The notes below the pieces were generated by a model that ran no database searches, was not told the DNA's origin, and saw nothing but the letters and a program-made list of their open reading frames with translations. A DNA stretch of 64,000 bases from Allobrachymonas denitrificans DSM 15123. Its GTDB lineage: Bacteria > Pseudomonadota > Gammaproteobacteria > Burkholderiales > Burkholderiaceae_C. The stretch is taken from contig NZ_FOCW01000007.1 in the NCBI RefSeq assembly GCF_900110225.1, forward strand, positions 1 through 64,000, written 5' to 3'. A program made the translations under genes and the position numbers. Of the stretch, positions 19,097 to 28,831 are shown in pieces; the stretch's first letter is position 1; each line of letters begins with the position of its first letter.

Positions 19097-19924
19097 TCAG
19101 GCGTGGCTGCGGCGTTCGACCACGAACTTGAGCACCAGGGTGACCAGCGCCAGCAGCGCCAGCAGTGAAGACACGGCAAAGGCGGCGGCAAACTGGTATT
19201 CGTTGTAGACCACCTCGATGTGCAGCGGCATGGTGTTGGTCTGGCCGCGGATATGGCCGGACACGATGGATACCGCGCCGAACTCGCCCATGGCGCGGGC
19301 ATTGCTCAGGATCAGGCCGTACAGCAGCGCCCACTTGATGTTGGGCAGCGTCACGCGCCGGAAAATCTGCCAGCCGCTGGCGCCCAGGATGCGCGCGGCT
19401 TCTTCCTGCGCGCTGCCCTGTGCCTGCATCAGCGGAATCAGCTCGCGCGCCACGAAGGGGAAGGTGACGAACACGGTCGCCAGCACGATGCCCGGCACGG
19501 CAAAGATCACCTGCAGGCCGTTGGCCTCCAGCCAGCCGCCCAGCGCGGCGTTGACGCCGAACACCAGCACCAGCGCCAGGCCGGCAATCACCGGCGAGAC
19601 AGAGAACGGCAGGTCGATCAGCGTGAGCAGCAGGCTCTTGCCGCGGAAGTCGAACTTGGTCACGGCCCAGGCTACTGCGATGCCGAAGATGGCATTGAGC
19701 GGCAGGGCGATGGCGGCGGCCAGCAGGGTGAGCTTGATGGCCGAGAGCGCATCCGGTTCGGTGATGGCGGCCCAGTACACCTGCAGCCCCTGGCGGAAGG
19801 CTTCGACAAAGATGCTGATTAGCGGTACCAGCAGGAACAGCGCCATGAACAGCAGCGCGGTGCCGATCAGCATGCGGCGCAGCCAGGGCGATTCGCTGGT
19901 GGGAGACGTTGTGGGGCGGGACAT
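19097..19924 (-). CDS. cysW: Sulfate ABC transporter permease CysW
   Basis: This 275-residue inner-membrane permease has about six transmembrane segments. The EAA loop reads [20 protein letters not shown], and [15 protein letters not shown] is the family's hallmark. It pairs with CysT to form the sulfate channel. The ATG at 19924 lies 14 bases after the cysT stop, so the two are co-transcribed. Length matches CysW (about 275-290). Confidence 0.95.
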   Translation of the reverse strand: MSRPTTSPTSESPWLRRMLIGTALLFMALFLLVPLISIFVEAFRQGLQVYWAAITEPDALSAIKLTLLAAAIALPLNAIFGIAVAWAVTKFDFRGKSLLLTLIDLPFSVSPVIAGLALVLVFGVNAALGGWLEANGLQVIFAVPGIVLATVFVTFPFVARELIPLMQAQGSAQEEAARILGASGWQIFRRVTLPNIKWALLYGLILSNARAMGEFGAVSIVSGHIRGQTNTMPLHIEVVYNEYQFAAAFAVSSLLALLALVTLVLKFVVERRSHA

Positions 19925-19938
19925 AGGGTCTTCCTCGC

Positions 19939-20841
19939 TCAGGCCGGCAGGCGGCGACGCTGCCAGGCTTGCAGCAGGTTCAGGATCAGCAGCAGCACGA
20001 AGGCGGTGACCAGCATCACTACGGCAATGGCGGAGGCGCCGGCGATGTCCTGCTGTTCCACCTTGCCGATGATGAGCAGCGAGGTGATTTCGGTTTCGAA
20101 CGGGATGTTGCCGGCGATGAAGATGACCGAGCCGTACTCGCCCAGCGCGCGGGCAAAGGCCAGCGCAAAGCCGGTGAGCAGGGCGGGCAGCAGCGTGGGC
20201 AGCAGCACGTGGCGGAAGGTCTGCCAGCGGCTGGCGCCGAGCAGGGCGGCGGCTTCCTCCTGTTCGCGCGGCAGATCCTGCAGCACCGGCTGCACCGTGC
20301 GCACCACGAAGGGCAGGCCGATGAAGGTGAGCGCCACCCACACACCCAGCGGCGTGTAGCTGACCTTGAAGGGCAGCAGGCTGCCGATCCAGCCATTCGG
20401 AGCGTACAGCGTGGTCAGCGCGATGCCGGCCACGGCGGTGGGCAGGGCAAAGGGCAGGTCGACCATGGCGTCCAGCAGGCGACGGCCGGGAAATTCATAG
20501 CGCACCAGCACCCAGGCCACCAGCAGGCCGGTTGCCGCATTGGCCAGCGCCGCCAGGAAGGAGGCACCGAAAGTCAGCTTGTACGAGGCCACCACCTGGG
20601 CATCGGTGGCGATGTTCCAGAACGCCTCCCAGCCCAGCTGTGCGCTGCTGAAAAATACCGCAGCCAGCGGGATCAGCACGATCAGGCCCAGATACAGCAC
20701 GGCGATGCCGAGCGACAGGTTGAAGCCGGGCAGCACGCTGTGGCTCTTGAGCAGCGGGTTGCGCCAGGGGCGCGCAGTCCGTTGTCGGGAGAGGGGCAGG
20801 GTGGTCACGGCAGAAGGGGGAAGCGTGAGGCTGGAAGTCAT
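19939..20841 (-). CDS. cysT: Sulfate ABC transporter permease CysT
   Basis: This 300-residue inner-membrane permease has a long, Ser/Thr/Arg-rich N-terminal tail before the first membrane helix at about residue 42. The EAA loop reads [20 protein letters not shown] and the downstream hallmark is [18 protein letters not shown]. It partners CysW and CysA. A 115-base gap separates it from the upstream binding protein, with no terminator seen, so read-through is likely. CysT and CysU are two names for the same family. Confidence 0.95.
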   Translation of the reverse strand: MTSSLTLPPSAVTTLPLSRQRTARPWRNPLLKSHSVLPGFNLSLGIAVLYLGLIVLIPLAAVFFSSAQLGWEAFWNIATDAQVVASYKLTFGASFLAALANAATGLLVAWVLVRYEFPGRRLLDAMVDLPFALPTAVAGIALTTLYAPNGWIGSLLPFKVSYTPLGVWVALTFIGLPFVVRTVQPVLQDLPREQEEAAALLGASRWQTFRHVLLPTLLPALLTGFALAFARALGEYGSVIFIAGNIPFETEITSLLIIGKVEQQDIAGASAIAVVMLVTAFVLLLILNLLQAWQRRRLPA

Positions 20842-20956
20842 GGGAGGCGTGGAGAAGCGGTGTGTTTCAAGGGGGAGGGCGTGTGCAGATGGCGCACGAT
20901 GTGCTGGCAGCCATCGGCATCACGCCCTGCGGCACGGGCAGCGCCGCTAGCTCCGC

Positions 20957-22045
20957 TTACTTGCGACGCTGCGCCATTGCCTTGTCATAGGTGCCGCCAT
21001 CGCTGAAGTGCACCTTCAGTGCATTGCTCCAGCCGCCGAACAGCTCGTCCACGGTGAAGGTCTGCTGCTGCGGGAAATCCTTGGCGTGCTTGGCCAGCAC
21101 CTCGGCATTGCGCGGACGCAGGTGGTGCTTGGCGGCAATTTCCTGCGCCTCGGGCGACCACAGCCAGTTCAGGTAGTCGGTGGCGGCCTGGCGCGTGCCT
21201 TTCTTGTCGACCACGCTGTTGACGATGGCGACCGGGTTTTCGGCCAGCACCGTCCACTTGGGATAGATCACCTCGAAGTTGTCGCCAAATTCGCGCTGGA
21301 TCAGGGGCACTTCGCTTTCGAAGGTGACCAGGGCATCGCCGATGTTGCGCTGGGCGAAGGTGGTGGTGGCCGCGCGGCCGCCGCCATCCAGCACCGGCAC
21401 CTGGGCAAACACCTTGCCGGTCAGCTCGGCAGCTTGCGCCTCGTTGTTGCCGGACTTGAGTGCTGCACCCCAGATCGCCACCCAGGTGTAGCGGCCGTTG
21501 CCGGTCACCTTGGGGTTGGGAATGATGGGCTGCACGCCGGCCTTGGCCAGATCGGCCCAGTCATGGATCTGCTTGGGGTTGCCCTTGCGCACCAGGATCA
21601 CCGACAGGGAGGTGTTGGGCACGGCGTTGTCGGGGAATTTCTTCGCCCAGTCCTTGTCGACCAGGCCCTTGCCGGCCAGGAAGTCGATGTCGCTCGCCTG
21701 GTTCATGGTGACCACATCGGCCTGCAGGCCTTCGGCCACGCCGCGCACCTGCTTGCTGCTGCCGCCGTGCGACTGCTGGATCTCCAGCTTGCCGCCGTCC
21801 TTGTTGGCAACGGGCAGGTAGGCGGCGTTGATGTCCTTGTAGAACTCGCGCGAGACGTCGTAGCTGACGTTGAGCAGCTTGTTGGCATCGGCCGCGGCAG
21901 TGTTGCCCGCTGCGGCAGAGGCGCTGCCGCTGGCGGCCGTGTCCGGCGCGTTCTTGCCGCAGCCGGCCAGCGTGCCTGCAGCCAGGGTGATCAGGGAACC
22001 AGTAAGGAAGGCGACGACGGGGCGGCGCTGGAAGGAGATCGTCAT
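20957..22045 (-). CDS. sbp: Sulfate-binding lipoprotein of the CysTWA system
   Basis: This 362-residue sulfate-binding protein has an N-terminal signal with a lipobox-like LAGC (LITLAAGTLAGCG), so it is probably lipid-anchored, followed by an Ala/Ser-rich linker before LLNVSYDVSREFYKDIN. Ligand-binding family motifs are QSHGGSSKQVRG, IIPNPKVTGNGRYTW and YLNWLWSPEAQEIA. The ATG at 22045 is preferred over the longer frame because the signal then begins immediately and AAGGA lies upstream. It precedes cysT and follows a second Sbp paralogue at 22184-23230. Confidence 0.93.
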   Translation of the reverse strand: MTISFQRRPVVAFLTGSLITLAAGTLAGCGKNAPDTAASGSASAAAGNTAAADANKLLNVSYDVSREFYKDINAAYLPVANKDGGKLEIQQSHGGSSKQVRGVAEGLQADVVTMNQASDIDFLAGKGLVDKDWAKKFPDNAVPNTSLSVILVRKGNPKQIHDWADLAKAGVQPIIPNPKVTGNGRYTWVAIWGAALKSGNNEAQAAELTGKVFAQVPVLDGGGRAATTTFAQRNIGDALVTFESEVPLIQREFGDNFEVIYPKWTVLAENPVAIVNSVVDKKGTRQAATDYLNWLWSPEAQEIAAKHHLRPRNAEVLAKHAKDFPQQQTFTVDELFGGWSNALKVHFSDGGTYDKAMAQRRK

Positions 22046-22183
22046 GGAAAGTGTCCTTGTTATCCGGGGAGCAGCGCCGCAGCATGCCAGCGCTGTCTGA
22101 GTGAATGTCTGCATGGTAGGCATTCACTACATACTTGAAAACGAATATGTTGTTGTTTGTTTATGCGAAGAATTGCATATGAC

Positions 22184-23230
22184 TTACTTCGCTGCCCGGA
22201 AGATCTGGTCGTACACGCCGCCATTGGCAAAGTGCGTCTTCTGCGCCTGCGCCCAGCCGCCAAACAGCTGGTCGATGGTGAACAGCTGGACCCTGGAGAA
22301 CTGGTGGGCATAGCTACGCGCGACTGTGGCATCGGCCGGACGGTAGTAGTGCTTGCCGATCAGATGCTGGGCCTGCGGGGTGTAGAGAAACTGCAGATAG
22401 GCCTGTGCCGCCTTGCGCGTGCCGTTGGCGTCGGCATTGCGCTCCACCACCGCCACCGGCGGCTCGGCCAGGATGCTGACCGAGGGTGTCACGATGTCGA
22501 ACTGGCCCTTGCCCAGTTCCTTCTGCGCCAGATAGGCCTCGTTCTCCCAGGACAGCAGCACGTCGCCGATGCCGCGCTGGGTGAAGGTGATGAGCGAACC
22601 GCGTGCGCCGGTGTCCAGCACCGGCACCTGGCGGTAGAGCTTGCTCACGAAATCACGTGCCTGCTGCTGCGAGCCAGTCTTTTTCAGGGCCCAGCCCCAG
22701 GCGGCCAGATAGTTCCAGCGCGCGCCACCGGAGGTCTTGGGGTTGGGCGTGATCACCGACACCCCCGGCTTGACCAGATCGCCCCAGTCGCGGATGGCCT
22801 TGGGGTTACCCTTGCGCACCAGAAACACGATGGTGCTGCGATAGGGCGTGCTGTTCTGCGGCAGGCGTTTCTGCCAGTCGACCGGCAGCAGCCTGGCTTG
22901 TGCCAGCTGGTCGATATCGGCCGCCAGCGCCAGCGTGACCACATCCGCCTTCATGCCGTTGAGCACGGACAGCGCCTGCTTGCCCGAGCCGCCATGCGAC
23001 TGGCGCACCTGCACGCTGGTGCCGGTCGACTGGCGGTAGCTGGCGGCGAAGGCCTGGTTGATGTCCTGATACAGCTCGCGCGTCGGGTCGTAGCTGACGT
23101 TCAGCAGTTGCACGGTTGCGTTGCCGGCCTGGGCCAGGGCGGGGGCAGCGACGGTGGAGGCTGCCAGGGCCAGACCGGAGCTGGCGAGCGCGTTCAGCAG
23201 CTGGCGGCGGGAGGAGGGTGGGAATTGCAT
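22184..23230 (-). CDS. sbp: Periplasmic sulfate-binding protein, second paralogue
   Basis: This 348-residue Sbp-type protein has an export signal that contains SRRQLLNAL and ends at PALAQA, so it is soluble in the periplasm and may use Tat. It shares the binding motifs [27 protein letters not shown] and [15 protein letters not shown] with its lipoprotein neighbour. The ATG at 23230 is chosen because AAGGA sits 7 bases upstream; the ATG at 23236 would be too close. It is the first gene of the sulfate unit, 138 bases upstream of the other Sbp. Confidence 0.93.
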   Translation of the reverse strand: MQFPPSSRRQLLNALASSGLALAASTVAAPALAQAGNATVQLLNVSYDPTRELYQDINQAFAASYRQSTGTSVQVRQSHGGSGKQALSVLNGMKADVVTLALAADIDQLAQARLLPVDWQKRLPQNSTPYRSTIVFLVRKGNPKAIRDWGDLVKPGVSVITPNPKTSGGARWNYLAAWGWALKKTGSQQQARDFVSKLYRQVPVLDTGARGSLITFTQRGIGDVLLSWENEAYLAQKELGKGQFDIVTPSVSILAEPPVAVVERNADANGTRKAAQAYLQFLYTPQAQHLIGKHYYRPADATVARSYAHQFSRVQLFTIDQLFGGWAQAQKTHFANGGVYDQIFRAAK

Positions 23231-23276
23231 GACCATGTCCTTTCGGTTTCAATAAAACTGAAAGTCATGGTATTCG

Positions 23277-23301
23277 TATTCTTAATGTAATTAAAAGAAT
23301 A
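23277..23301. promoter_or_regulatory. AT-rich inverted repeat upstream of the sulfate uptake genes
   Basis: The arms TATTCTTAAT and ATTAAAAGAATA flank GTA; seven outer bases (TATTCTT/AAGAATA) match perfectly. The site lies about 47-71 bases upstream of the first Sbp start in an AT-rich patch. That is where a promoter and a CysB- or Cbl-type activator site would be expected. The sequence does not clearly match a published CysB consensus, so identity is open. Confidence 0.4.
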
Positions 23302-23360
23302 TAAAGTTGCTTCGGTATTGCCGGCGGTTCTTAGATCCGCCGGCTATTTGCAAAGACCTG

Positions 23361-24155
23361 TCAGGCCGTGGCACCCAGCGTCAGCACCACCGGAGTGTGG
23401 TCGCTGGGGCGCTCGTTCTTGCGCGGCAGACGGTCGATGCTGCAGGCCGTCGCGAAGGGCTTGAGCGCATCGCTCACCAGAATGTGGTCGATGCGCAGGC
23501 CATTGTTGCGGCGGAAGGCGAAGCCCCGGTAATCCCACCAGCTGTAGCTTTTCTCGGGCTGGGGAAACAGGCGGTGGCTGTCCGTCAGGCCCAGGCCGAT
23601 CAGATCCTGCAGATGGGTGCGCTCCTCGGTGGTGCAGTGGATGGTCTCGTGCAGTGCCACCGGGTCGTACACGTCGAGATCGTCGAAGGTGATGTTGAAG
23701 TCGCCCAGCAGGATTAGCTGCGGCGTCTTCACCAGCTCGCCACGCAGCCACTCGCGCAGGGCGGTGAGCCAGCGCATCTTGTAGGCGAACTTGTCGGTGC
23801 CAGGCGCCTGGCCGTTGGGAAAGTAGCCGTTCACCACGCGCACCGGCTGGCCGTTGGGCGCCGTGTAGGTCGCGCTCAGCACGCGTGCCATGTCGCAATC
23901 CATGCCGGGAATGTTGCGCACCACGTCGGTGCCGGTCTGCGTGCGCGAGATCAGGGCCACGCCGTTGTAGGTCTTCTGGCCGAAGAAATGCACCTGAAAA
24001 CCCGCCTCGTTGAGCAGCTGCAGCGGGAACTTGTCATCGGTGAGCTTGGTTTCCTGCAGTGCCAGCACTTCCACCTCGGGGTTGGTGGCGAGCCAGTCGA
24101 GGACTTGCGGGAGGCGGACGGAGAGGGAGTTGACGTTCCAGGTGGCGAATTGCAT
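23361..24155 (-). CDS. xthA: Exodeoxyribonuclease III
   Basis: This 264-residue repair enzyme cuts at AP sites and has 3'-5' exonuclease activity. It starts MQFATWNVNSLSVRLPQVLDW and carries LQETKLTDDKFP (metal Glu), LLGDFNITFDDLDVYDP (Asp/Asn) and the terminal SDHTPVVL (catalytic Asp-His). Length is typical. It is a single gene on the minus strand, between the sulfate unit and folA. The 5' region is AT-rich and could hold its promoter. Confidence 0.95.
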   Translation of the reverse strand: MQFATWNVNSLSVRLPQVLDWLATNPEVEVLALQETKLTDDKFPLQLLNEAGFQVHFFGQKTYNGVALISRTQTGTDVVRNIPGMDCDMARVLSATYTAPNGQPVRVVNGYFPNGQAPGTDKFAYKMRWLTALREWLRGELVKTPQLILLGDFNITFDDLDVYDPVALHETIHCTTEERTHLQDLIGLGLTDSHRLFPQPEKSYSWWDYRGFAFRRNNGLRIDHILVSDALKPFATACSIDRLPRKNERPSDHTPVVLTLGATA

Positions 24156-24281
24156 TTTCGTGTGATTGATTTAATTGTGTTTTTTGCAAAAACGAGGGCA
24201 AGACAACATTCTTTGCCAAGTGAAATTGGATCTTGCGAGTCCAGCAGGAGCCTGTCCCCGCGCAAGCCTGATATGGACGAA

Positions 24282-24776
24282 TCAGCCCACCCGCTGGTAG
24301 GTCACAAACGCAAACGGCAGCCCTTGCGCCCCCACATGCTCCTCGCGCTCAATAGGCTGGAACTCCGGCCCCAGAATCGGCGCATAGGCATCCCCTTCGA
24401 AATCCGCGTCGATTTCGGTCACCACCACCTGATCGGCCAGCGGCAGCGCCTGCGCATACACGTTGGCTCCACCCATCACCCAGATGGTCGGTACGTCGCC
24501 ACATTGCACGATGGCATCGCCCAGGCTGTGGGCCACGATGGCGCCGGGCGCGGTCCAGTCGCGCTGGTGCGTGACCACCACATTGGCCCGGCCGGGCAGG
24601 GGGCGGAATTTCTCCGGCAGGCTGTCCCAGGTCTTGCGGCCCATGATGACGGGCGCGCCCAGCGTGGCGCGCTTGAAATGCGCCAGATCTTCCGGCAGAT
24701 GCCAGGGCATCTGGCCCTGATGGCCGATCACGCCGTTGCGGGCGCGTGCGTAGATGAGGTGCAGGGCGGGTTTCAT
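24282..24776 (-). CDS. folA: Dihydrofolate reductase
   Basis: This 164-residue enzyme makes tetrahydrofolate with NADPH. It starts at 24776 (MKPALHLIYARARNGVIG), with the family landmarks GQMPWHLPEDLAHFK, VIMGRKTWDSLPEKFRPLPG, IWVMGGANVYAQALPLAD and VTEIDADFEGDA. The longer upstream frame overlaps the divergent cytochrome gene and is not protein-like. The gene lies 2.4 kb from thyA, whose reaction regenerates its substrate; the two are not in one operon here. Confidence 0.95.
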   Translation of the reverse strand: MKPALHLIYARARNGVIGHQGQMPWHLPEDLAHFKRATLGAPVIMGRKTWDSLPEKFRPLPGRANVVVTHQRDWTAPGAIVAHSLGDAIVQCGDVPTIWVMGGANVYAQALPLADQVVVTEIDADFEGDAYAPILGPEFQPIEREEHVGAQGLPFAFVTYQRVG

Positions 24777-24933
24777 GCGGGCATTGTAGGCAAGTTGTGG
24801 CAGCGCATGACGGTTGTAACCGGGCGTCCTGCTGCCTTGCCCATTCTGTGTATAGTAGGCCGGTTTGCCGGACGGGGGACGGAGGCGCGCAACCGGGGCG
24901 CCCGCCAGGAAGCCGGCGTTGCAGGATCGGATC

Positions 24934-25410
24934 ATGAAGTCAATCGCACAATGGGGCCGCGCCGTGCTGGTGGCAGGCCTGGGTTTTTCGAGCGTGGCGG
25001 CGTCCGCGCAATGGATGACGTTTCCCAAGGCAGAAGATGCCGTGGCCTACCGCAAGGGCGCGTTCGAGGTGATGGAGCACCACTTCAGCCGCCTCAGCGC
25101 CATGGCGCTCAAGCGCATTCCGTGGGATCAGGCGCAGGCGGTGGAAGACGCCAACGTGGTGATGGTGATGGCGCGCCTGCCGTTCCACGGCTTTGTGCCC
25201 GGCAGCGGTGCGCCGCTGGTCAACACCCGTGCCAACGAGTTTGTCTGGACCGCCAGGCCGCGCTTCGATGCGAGTGCACAGCAGCTGCGCGAGAAGGTGG
25301 ACAAGCTGCCCGCCGCCGCTCGCGCCGGTGACCTGGATGTGCTGAAGAAGCTGGTGATCGACGCCGGCAGCACCTGCCGCAAGTGCCACGACCAGTTCCG
25401 CAACCGCTGA
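24934..25410 (+). CDS. Cytochrome c' (class II c-type cytochrome)
   Basis: This 158-residue periplasmic cytochrome has a cleavable signal ending SSVAASA, then a four-helix region and a C-terminal CRKCH haem site close to the end, which is the class II layout. Cytochromes c' bind NO or CO and may protect against nitrosative stress. The ATG at 24934 places the signal directly at the start. It diverges from folA and its TGA stop abuts the TCA of the convergent DMT gene with no base between. Confidence 0.92.
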   Translation: MKSIAQWGRAVLVAGLGFSSVAASAQWMTFPKAEDAVAYRKGAFEVMEHHFSRLSAMALKRIPWDQAQAVEDANVVMVMARLPFHGFVPGSGAPLVNTRANEFVWTARPRFDASAQQLREKVDKLPAAARAGDLDVLKKLVIDAGSTCRKCHDQFRNR

Positions 25411-26295
25411 TCAGCCGCCGCGCCGCGGCAGCAGCACCGCGGCAATCGCCAGCATCACGCAACCCACGGCAGCAAAATCCTGCCAGTGCGGCCATTCGCC
25501 CACGATGACGGTGGCGCTCATGATGCCGATCAGCGGAATCGCCATCACGCTCATGGCGCTGGTGCTTGGCGGCAGGGCGCGCGCCAGGCTGAACCACAGC
25601 ACCTGCGCCGCGCCGTAGTTGATCAGCACCCCGTAGATCAGGCTGAGCCAGACCGGAACGCTGAAGTCATAGCGCTGCGGTGCTTCCAGCATGCCCGCGA
25701 GCAGGCCCATGGTGAGGGCACCAAAGGCCATCATCCAGACGATCAGCGCTTCGGTCGGCAGGGTGGTGGGCAGGCGGCGCGTCCAGATCGTGCCCAGTGC
25801 CCAGCAGATGGCAGCGCCTTGCATCCAGAGGATGCCCACTGGCCGTCCCGCCAGATTGCCCAGTTCGTTCGCCAGTAGCAGCCCGATGGCCGCCAGTACG
25901 GCCACCACGGCCACGATCAGCCGGTTGCTGAGTTGCTCGCGGTAGAACAGCACGCCCAGCAGCACCGTCCACACCGGCATGGTGAAGCCCAGAATGGCAG
26001 CGCGCCCGGAAGAGAGTTGCTGCAGGCCGTAGATCGACAACCCGTGCCAGCCCAGCATGTTCGGCAGCGCCAGGATCAGGATGGCGCGCCATTCGCTCCA
26101 GCCCTGCGGCATCAGCCGTACCCCGCGCGTGCGGAAGTAGAGCATCAGCCCGAGCATGCCCAGACTCATGGTGAGTGCCCGGAAATGTAGCGGCTGCAGC
26201 TCGCGCAGCGAGAGCTTCATCATTGGCCAGTTGATGCCCCACATCAGGGTGAGCACCAGCAGGGCGATGAGTTGTTTGCGGGTCAGGGTTTGCAT
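25411..26295 (-). CDS. DMT-superfamily transporter (EamA)
   Basis: This 294-residue inner-membrane protein has about ten hydrophobic segments in two EamA repeats, starting at LIALLVLTLMWGINWPMMKL and ICWALGTIWTRRLP. It is distinct from the EamA protein at 11004-11918. The substrate is unknown. Its stop is back-to-back with that of the cytochrome c' gene. It is followed upstream by thyA, 47 bases away and on the same strand, but the functions give no reason to link them. Confidence 0.92.
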   Translation of the reverse strand: MQTLTRKQLIALLVLTLMWGINWPMMKLSLRELQPLHFRALTMSLGMLGLMLYFRTRGVRLMPQGWSEWRAILILALPNMLGWHGLSIYGLQQLSSGRAAILGFTMPVWTVLLGVLFYREQLSNRLIVAVVAVLAAIGLLLANELGNLAGRPVGILWMQGAAICWALGTIWTRRLPTTLPTEALIVWMMAFGALTMGLLAGMLEAPQRYDFSVPVWLSLIYGVLINYGAAQVLWFSLARALPPSTSAMSVMAIPLIGIMSATVIVGEWPHWQDFAAVGCVMLAIAAVLLPRRGG

Positions 26296-26342
26296 TGAAA
26301 AACTACATCAATTCGTTGACTAACCCTGATCGGGATTTTTTA

Positions 26343-27158
26343 TCACACCGCCACTGGCGCCTTGATCGGCGCATGGTGCTGGTAATCCACCACCTCGAAA
26401 TCCTCGAACGCGTAGCTGAAGATATCCGCCGGCTTGCGCTTGATCACCAGCTGCGGATAGGGGAAGGGTTCGCGCGACAGCTGCAGGTCGACCTGTTCGC
26501 TGTGGTTGCTGTAGATATGGCAGTCGCCACCGGTCCAGATGAACTCGCCCACCTCCAGCCCGCACTGCTGCGCGACCATGTGCGTGAGCAGGGCATAGCT
26601 GGCGATGTTGAATGGCACGCCCAGGAAGATGTCTGCGCTGCGCTGGTACAGCTGGCAGCTCAGCTTGCCGTTGGCCACGTAGAACTGGAAGAAGGCGTGG
26701 CAGGGCATCAGGGCCATCTTGTCCAGCTCGGCCACGTTCCAGGCACTCACGATCATGCGGCGCGAGTCCGGATTGCTCTTCAGGGTCTCCATCACCTGCG
26801 CGATCTGGTCGATATGCCCGCCATCGGGCCTGGGCCAGCTGCGCCACTGCACGCCATACACGGGACCCAGATCGCCGGTTTCGGGATGCGCCCATTCGTC
26901 CCAGATCGTCACGCCACGCTCCTGCAGCCAGCGCGCATTGCCGTCGCCGCGGAGGAACCAGAGCAGTTCGTAGATGATGCTCTTCAGATGTACTTTTTTC
27001 GTGGTCACCAGTGGAAATCCCTGGCTCAGGTCGAAGCGCATCTGGTAGCCAAACACGCTGGTGGTGCCGGTGCCCGTGCGGTCGGCCTTGGCCACGCCGG
27101 TATCGCGCACATGGCGCAGAAAGGTTTCGTACTGGTTGGAAGGGGCGGGATTCTGCAT
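26343..27158 (-). CDS. thyA: Thymidylate synthase
   Basis: This 271-residue enzyme methylates dUMP to dTMP with methylene-tetrahydrofolate. Landmarks are [35 protein letters not shown], the catalytic Cys region [14 protein letters not shown] and [13 protein letters not shown]. The stop follows APIKAPVAV, the normal ThyA end. The ATG start at 27158 ([17 protein letters not shown]) is preferred over the TTG at 27197. It precedes the EamA gene on the same strand. Confidence 0.95.
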   Translation of the reverse strand: MQNPAPSNQYETFLRHVRDTGVAKADRTGTGTTSVFGYQMRFDLSQGFPLVTTKKVHLKSIIYELLWFLRGDGNARWLQERGVTIWDEWAHPETGDLGPVYGVQWRSWPRPDGGHIDQIAQVMETLKSNPDSRRMIVSAWNVAELDKMALMPCHAFFQFYVANGKLSCQLYQRSADIFLGVPFNIASYALLTHMVAQQCGLEVGEFIWTGGDCHIYSNHSEQVDLQLSREPFPYPQLVIKRKPADIFSYAFEDFEVVDYQHHAPIKAPVAV

Positions 27159-27338
27159 GGGTTGATTGTACGGAGCAGCGCTGAAGAGAGCGGTCAATAA
27201 GGATATGAAAGAACGCTGCCCCGGGAACGATTCATGTGTCTGTACCCAGGCATGAAGGCGGGAGCGGCGCCGAGCGGATTAGGGAACCTGGGCCGCACAA
27301 CTCAAGGCGGGGGCTTGGGTGGCAAGAACGGGAAGTGC

Positions 27339-28748
27339 CTAGAGTACCCGTCCCGGATTCATGATCCCCTGCGGATCCAGCGCCTGCTTGATCGCCCGCA
27401 TCAGCCCCAGCGCCACCGGCGACTTGTACTTGGGCAGGGTATCGCGCTTGAGCTGGCCGATGCCATGCTCCGCGCTGATGCTGCCGCCAAAGCGGTGCAC
27501 GGCATCGAACACGATGGTGTTGATGCCCGGCTCCTGCTCCGCCAGAAAGCGCGCCGGATCGACGCCCTCGGGCGCCTGCACGTTGTAGTGCAGATTGCCG
27601 TCACCCAGATGGCCGAAATTCACGATGCGCACCGACGGCACATGCTCGGCCAGCGCTGCATCGGTTTCCTGCACGAACTGCGGGATGGCCGAGATCGGCA
27701 CCGAAATATCGTGCTTGATGTTCAGTCCTTCCTCCGCCTGCGCCAGCGAAATGCTCTCGCGCACATGCCACAGGGTATGCGCCTGCGTCAGGTTCTCGGC
27801 CACGATGGCGTCGGTCACGCAGCCCTGTTCCATGGCGGCTTCCAGCAAGGCCTCGAAACGTTCACGCGCGTGTTGTTCGCCTTCGAAATCGGCATTTTCC
27901 AGCAGCACGCAATACGGCGTGTCGCGGTACAGCGGAACGCGCAGTTGCGGGTAATGCTTGTCCACCAGCGACAGGGCAAACTGGCCCATCATCTCGAAAC
28001 CGGTCAGCCCCGCATGCAGATGCTGGCGTGCCAGCCCGAGCAGATCCACCGCTGCCTGCACCGAGGGCACGGCCGCCCAGGCGGTGAGCTGCACCTTGGG
28101 CTGCGGATAGAGCTTCATGGTGGCGGCCGTGATGATGCCCAGCGTGCCTTCGCTGCCCACGAACAGGTCGCGCAGATCGTAGCCGGTGTTGTCCTTGCGC
28201 AGGCCCTGCAGGCTGCTCCAGACTTCGCCCTGCGGCGTGACCACTTCCAGCCCCAGGCACAACTCGCGGCTGTTACCGTAGCGCAGCACCTGTGTGCCGC
28301 CCGCATTGGCGCCCAGGTTGCCGCCCAGCGTGCAGCTGCCTTCGCTGGCCATGCTCAGCGGAAACAGCCAGCCCGCATCGCTGGCAGCCTGCTGCACGTT
28401 CTGCAGGATGCAGCCGGCTTCGGCCGTGATGGTCTGGTTGGCCACATCGATGGCGCGCACGGCGTGCATGCGCTGCAGGTTCAGCACGATGTTGCGCCCG
28501 TCGTCATTCGGCACGGAACCGCCCACCAGCCCGGTATTGCCGCCTTGCGGAACGATGGCCACTCCGGCCGCCGCGCAGGCCTTGACCACCTCCGCCACCT
28601 CCTGCGTGCTGCCGGGCTTGACCACGCACAGCGCCTGCCCCTGATAACGCTTGCGCCAGTCGCGGCAGTAGGGGGCGGCGTCATCGCCGGTCAGCACATG
28701 GGAGGCGCCCACAATGCGCGCCAGGGAATCCGGAAAAGTGTCTTGCAT
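27339..28748 (-). CDS. FAD-binding oxidoreductase (D-2-hydroxy acid dehydrogenase / GlcD type)
   Basis: This 469-residue flavoprotein of the FAD_binding_4 plus FAD-oxidase C family oxidises D-2-hydroxy acids such as D-lactate or D-2-hydroxyglutarate. The FAD-binding PQGGNTGLVGGSVP lies near residue 70, and the region continues with GGNLGANAGGTQVLRYGN and LFVGSEGTLGIITAATMKL. The C-terminal metal/substrate site is FGHLGDGNLHYNVQ and SISAEHGIGQLK. The start at 28748 removes an upstream low-complexity extension that overlaps the divergent permease gene. It is a single gene, so the exact substrate is open. Confidence 0.93.
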   Translation of the reverse strand: MQDTFPDSLARIVGASHVLTGDDAAPYCRDWRKRYQGQALCVVKPGSTQEVAEVVKACAAAGVAIVPQGGNTGLVGGSVPNDDGRNIVLNLQRMHAVRAIDVANQTITAEAGCILQNVQQAASDAGWLFPLSMASEGSCTLGGNLGANAGGTQVLRYGNSRELCLGLEVVTPQGEVWSSLQGLRKDNTGYDLRDLFVGSEGTLGIITAATMKLYPQPKVQLTAWAAVPSVQAAVDLLGLARQHLHAGLTGFEMMGQFALSLVDKHYPQLRVPLYRDTPYCVLLENADFEGEQHARERFEALLEAAMEQGCVTDAIVAENLTQAHTLWHVRESISLAQAEEGLNIKHDISVPISAIPQFVQETDAALAEHVPSVRIVNFGHLGDGNLHYNVQAPEGVDPARFLAEQEPGINTIVFDAVHRFGGSISAEHGIGQLKRDTLPKYKSPVALGLMRAIKQALDPQGIMNPGRVL

Positions 28749-28831
28749 GATGGCGCAATGATACGGCGCCATGCAGGGCGCTGCCGCCGGATAATGCTTC
28801 TGCAGCGCGAGACGGCGCAAGGAGACAGGAA

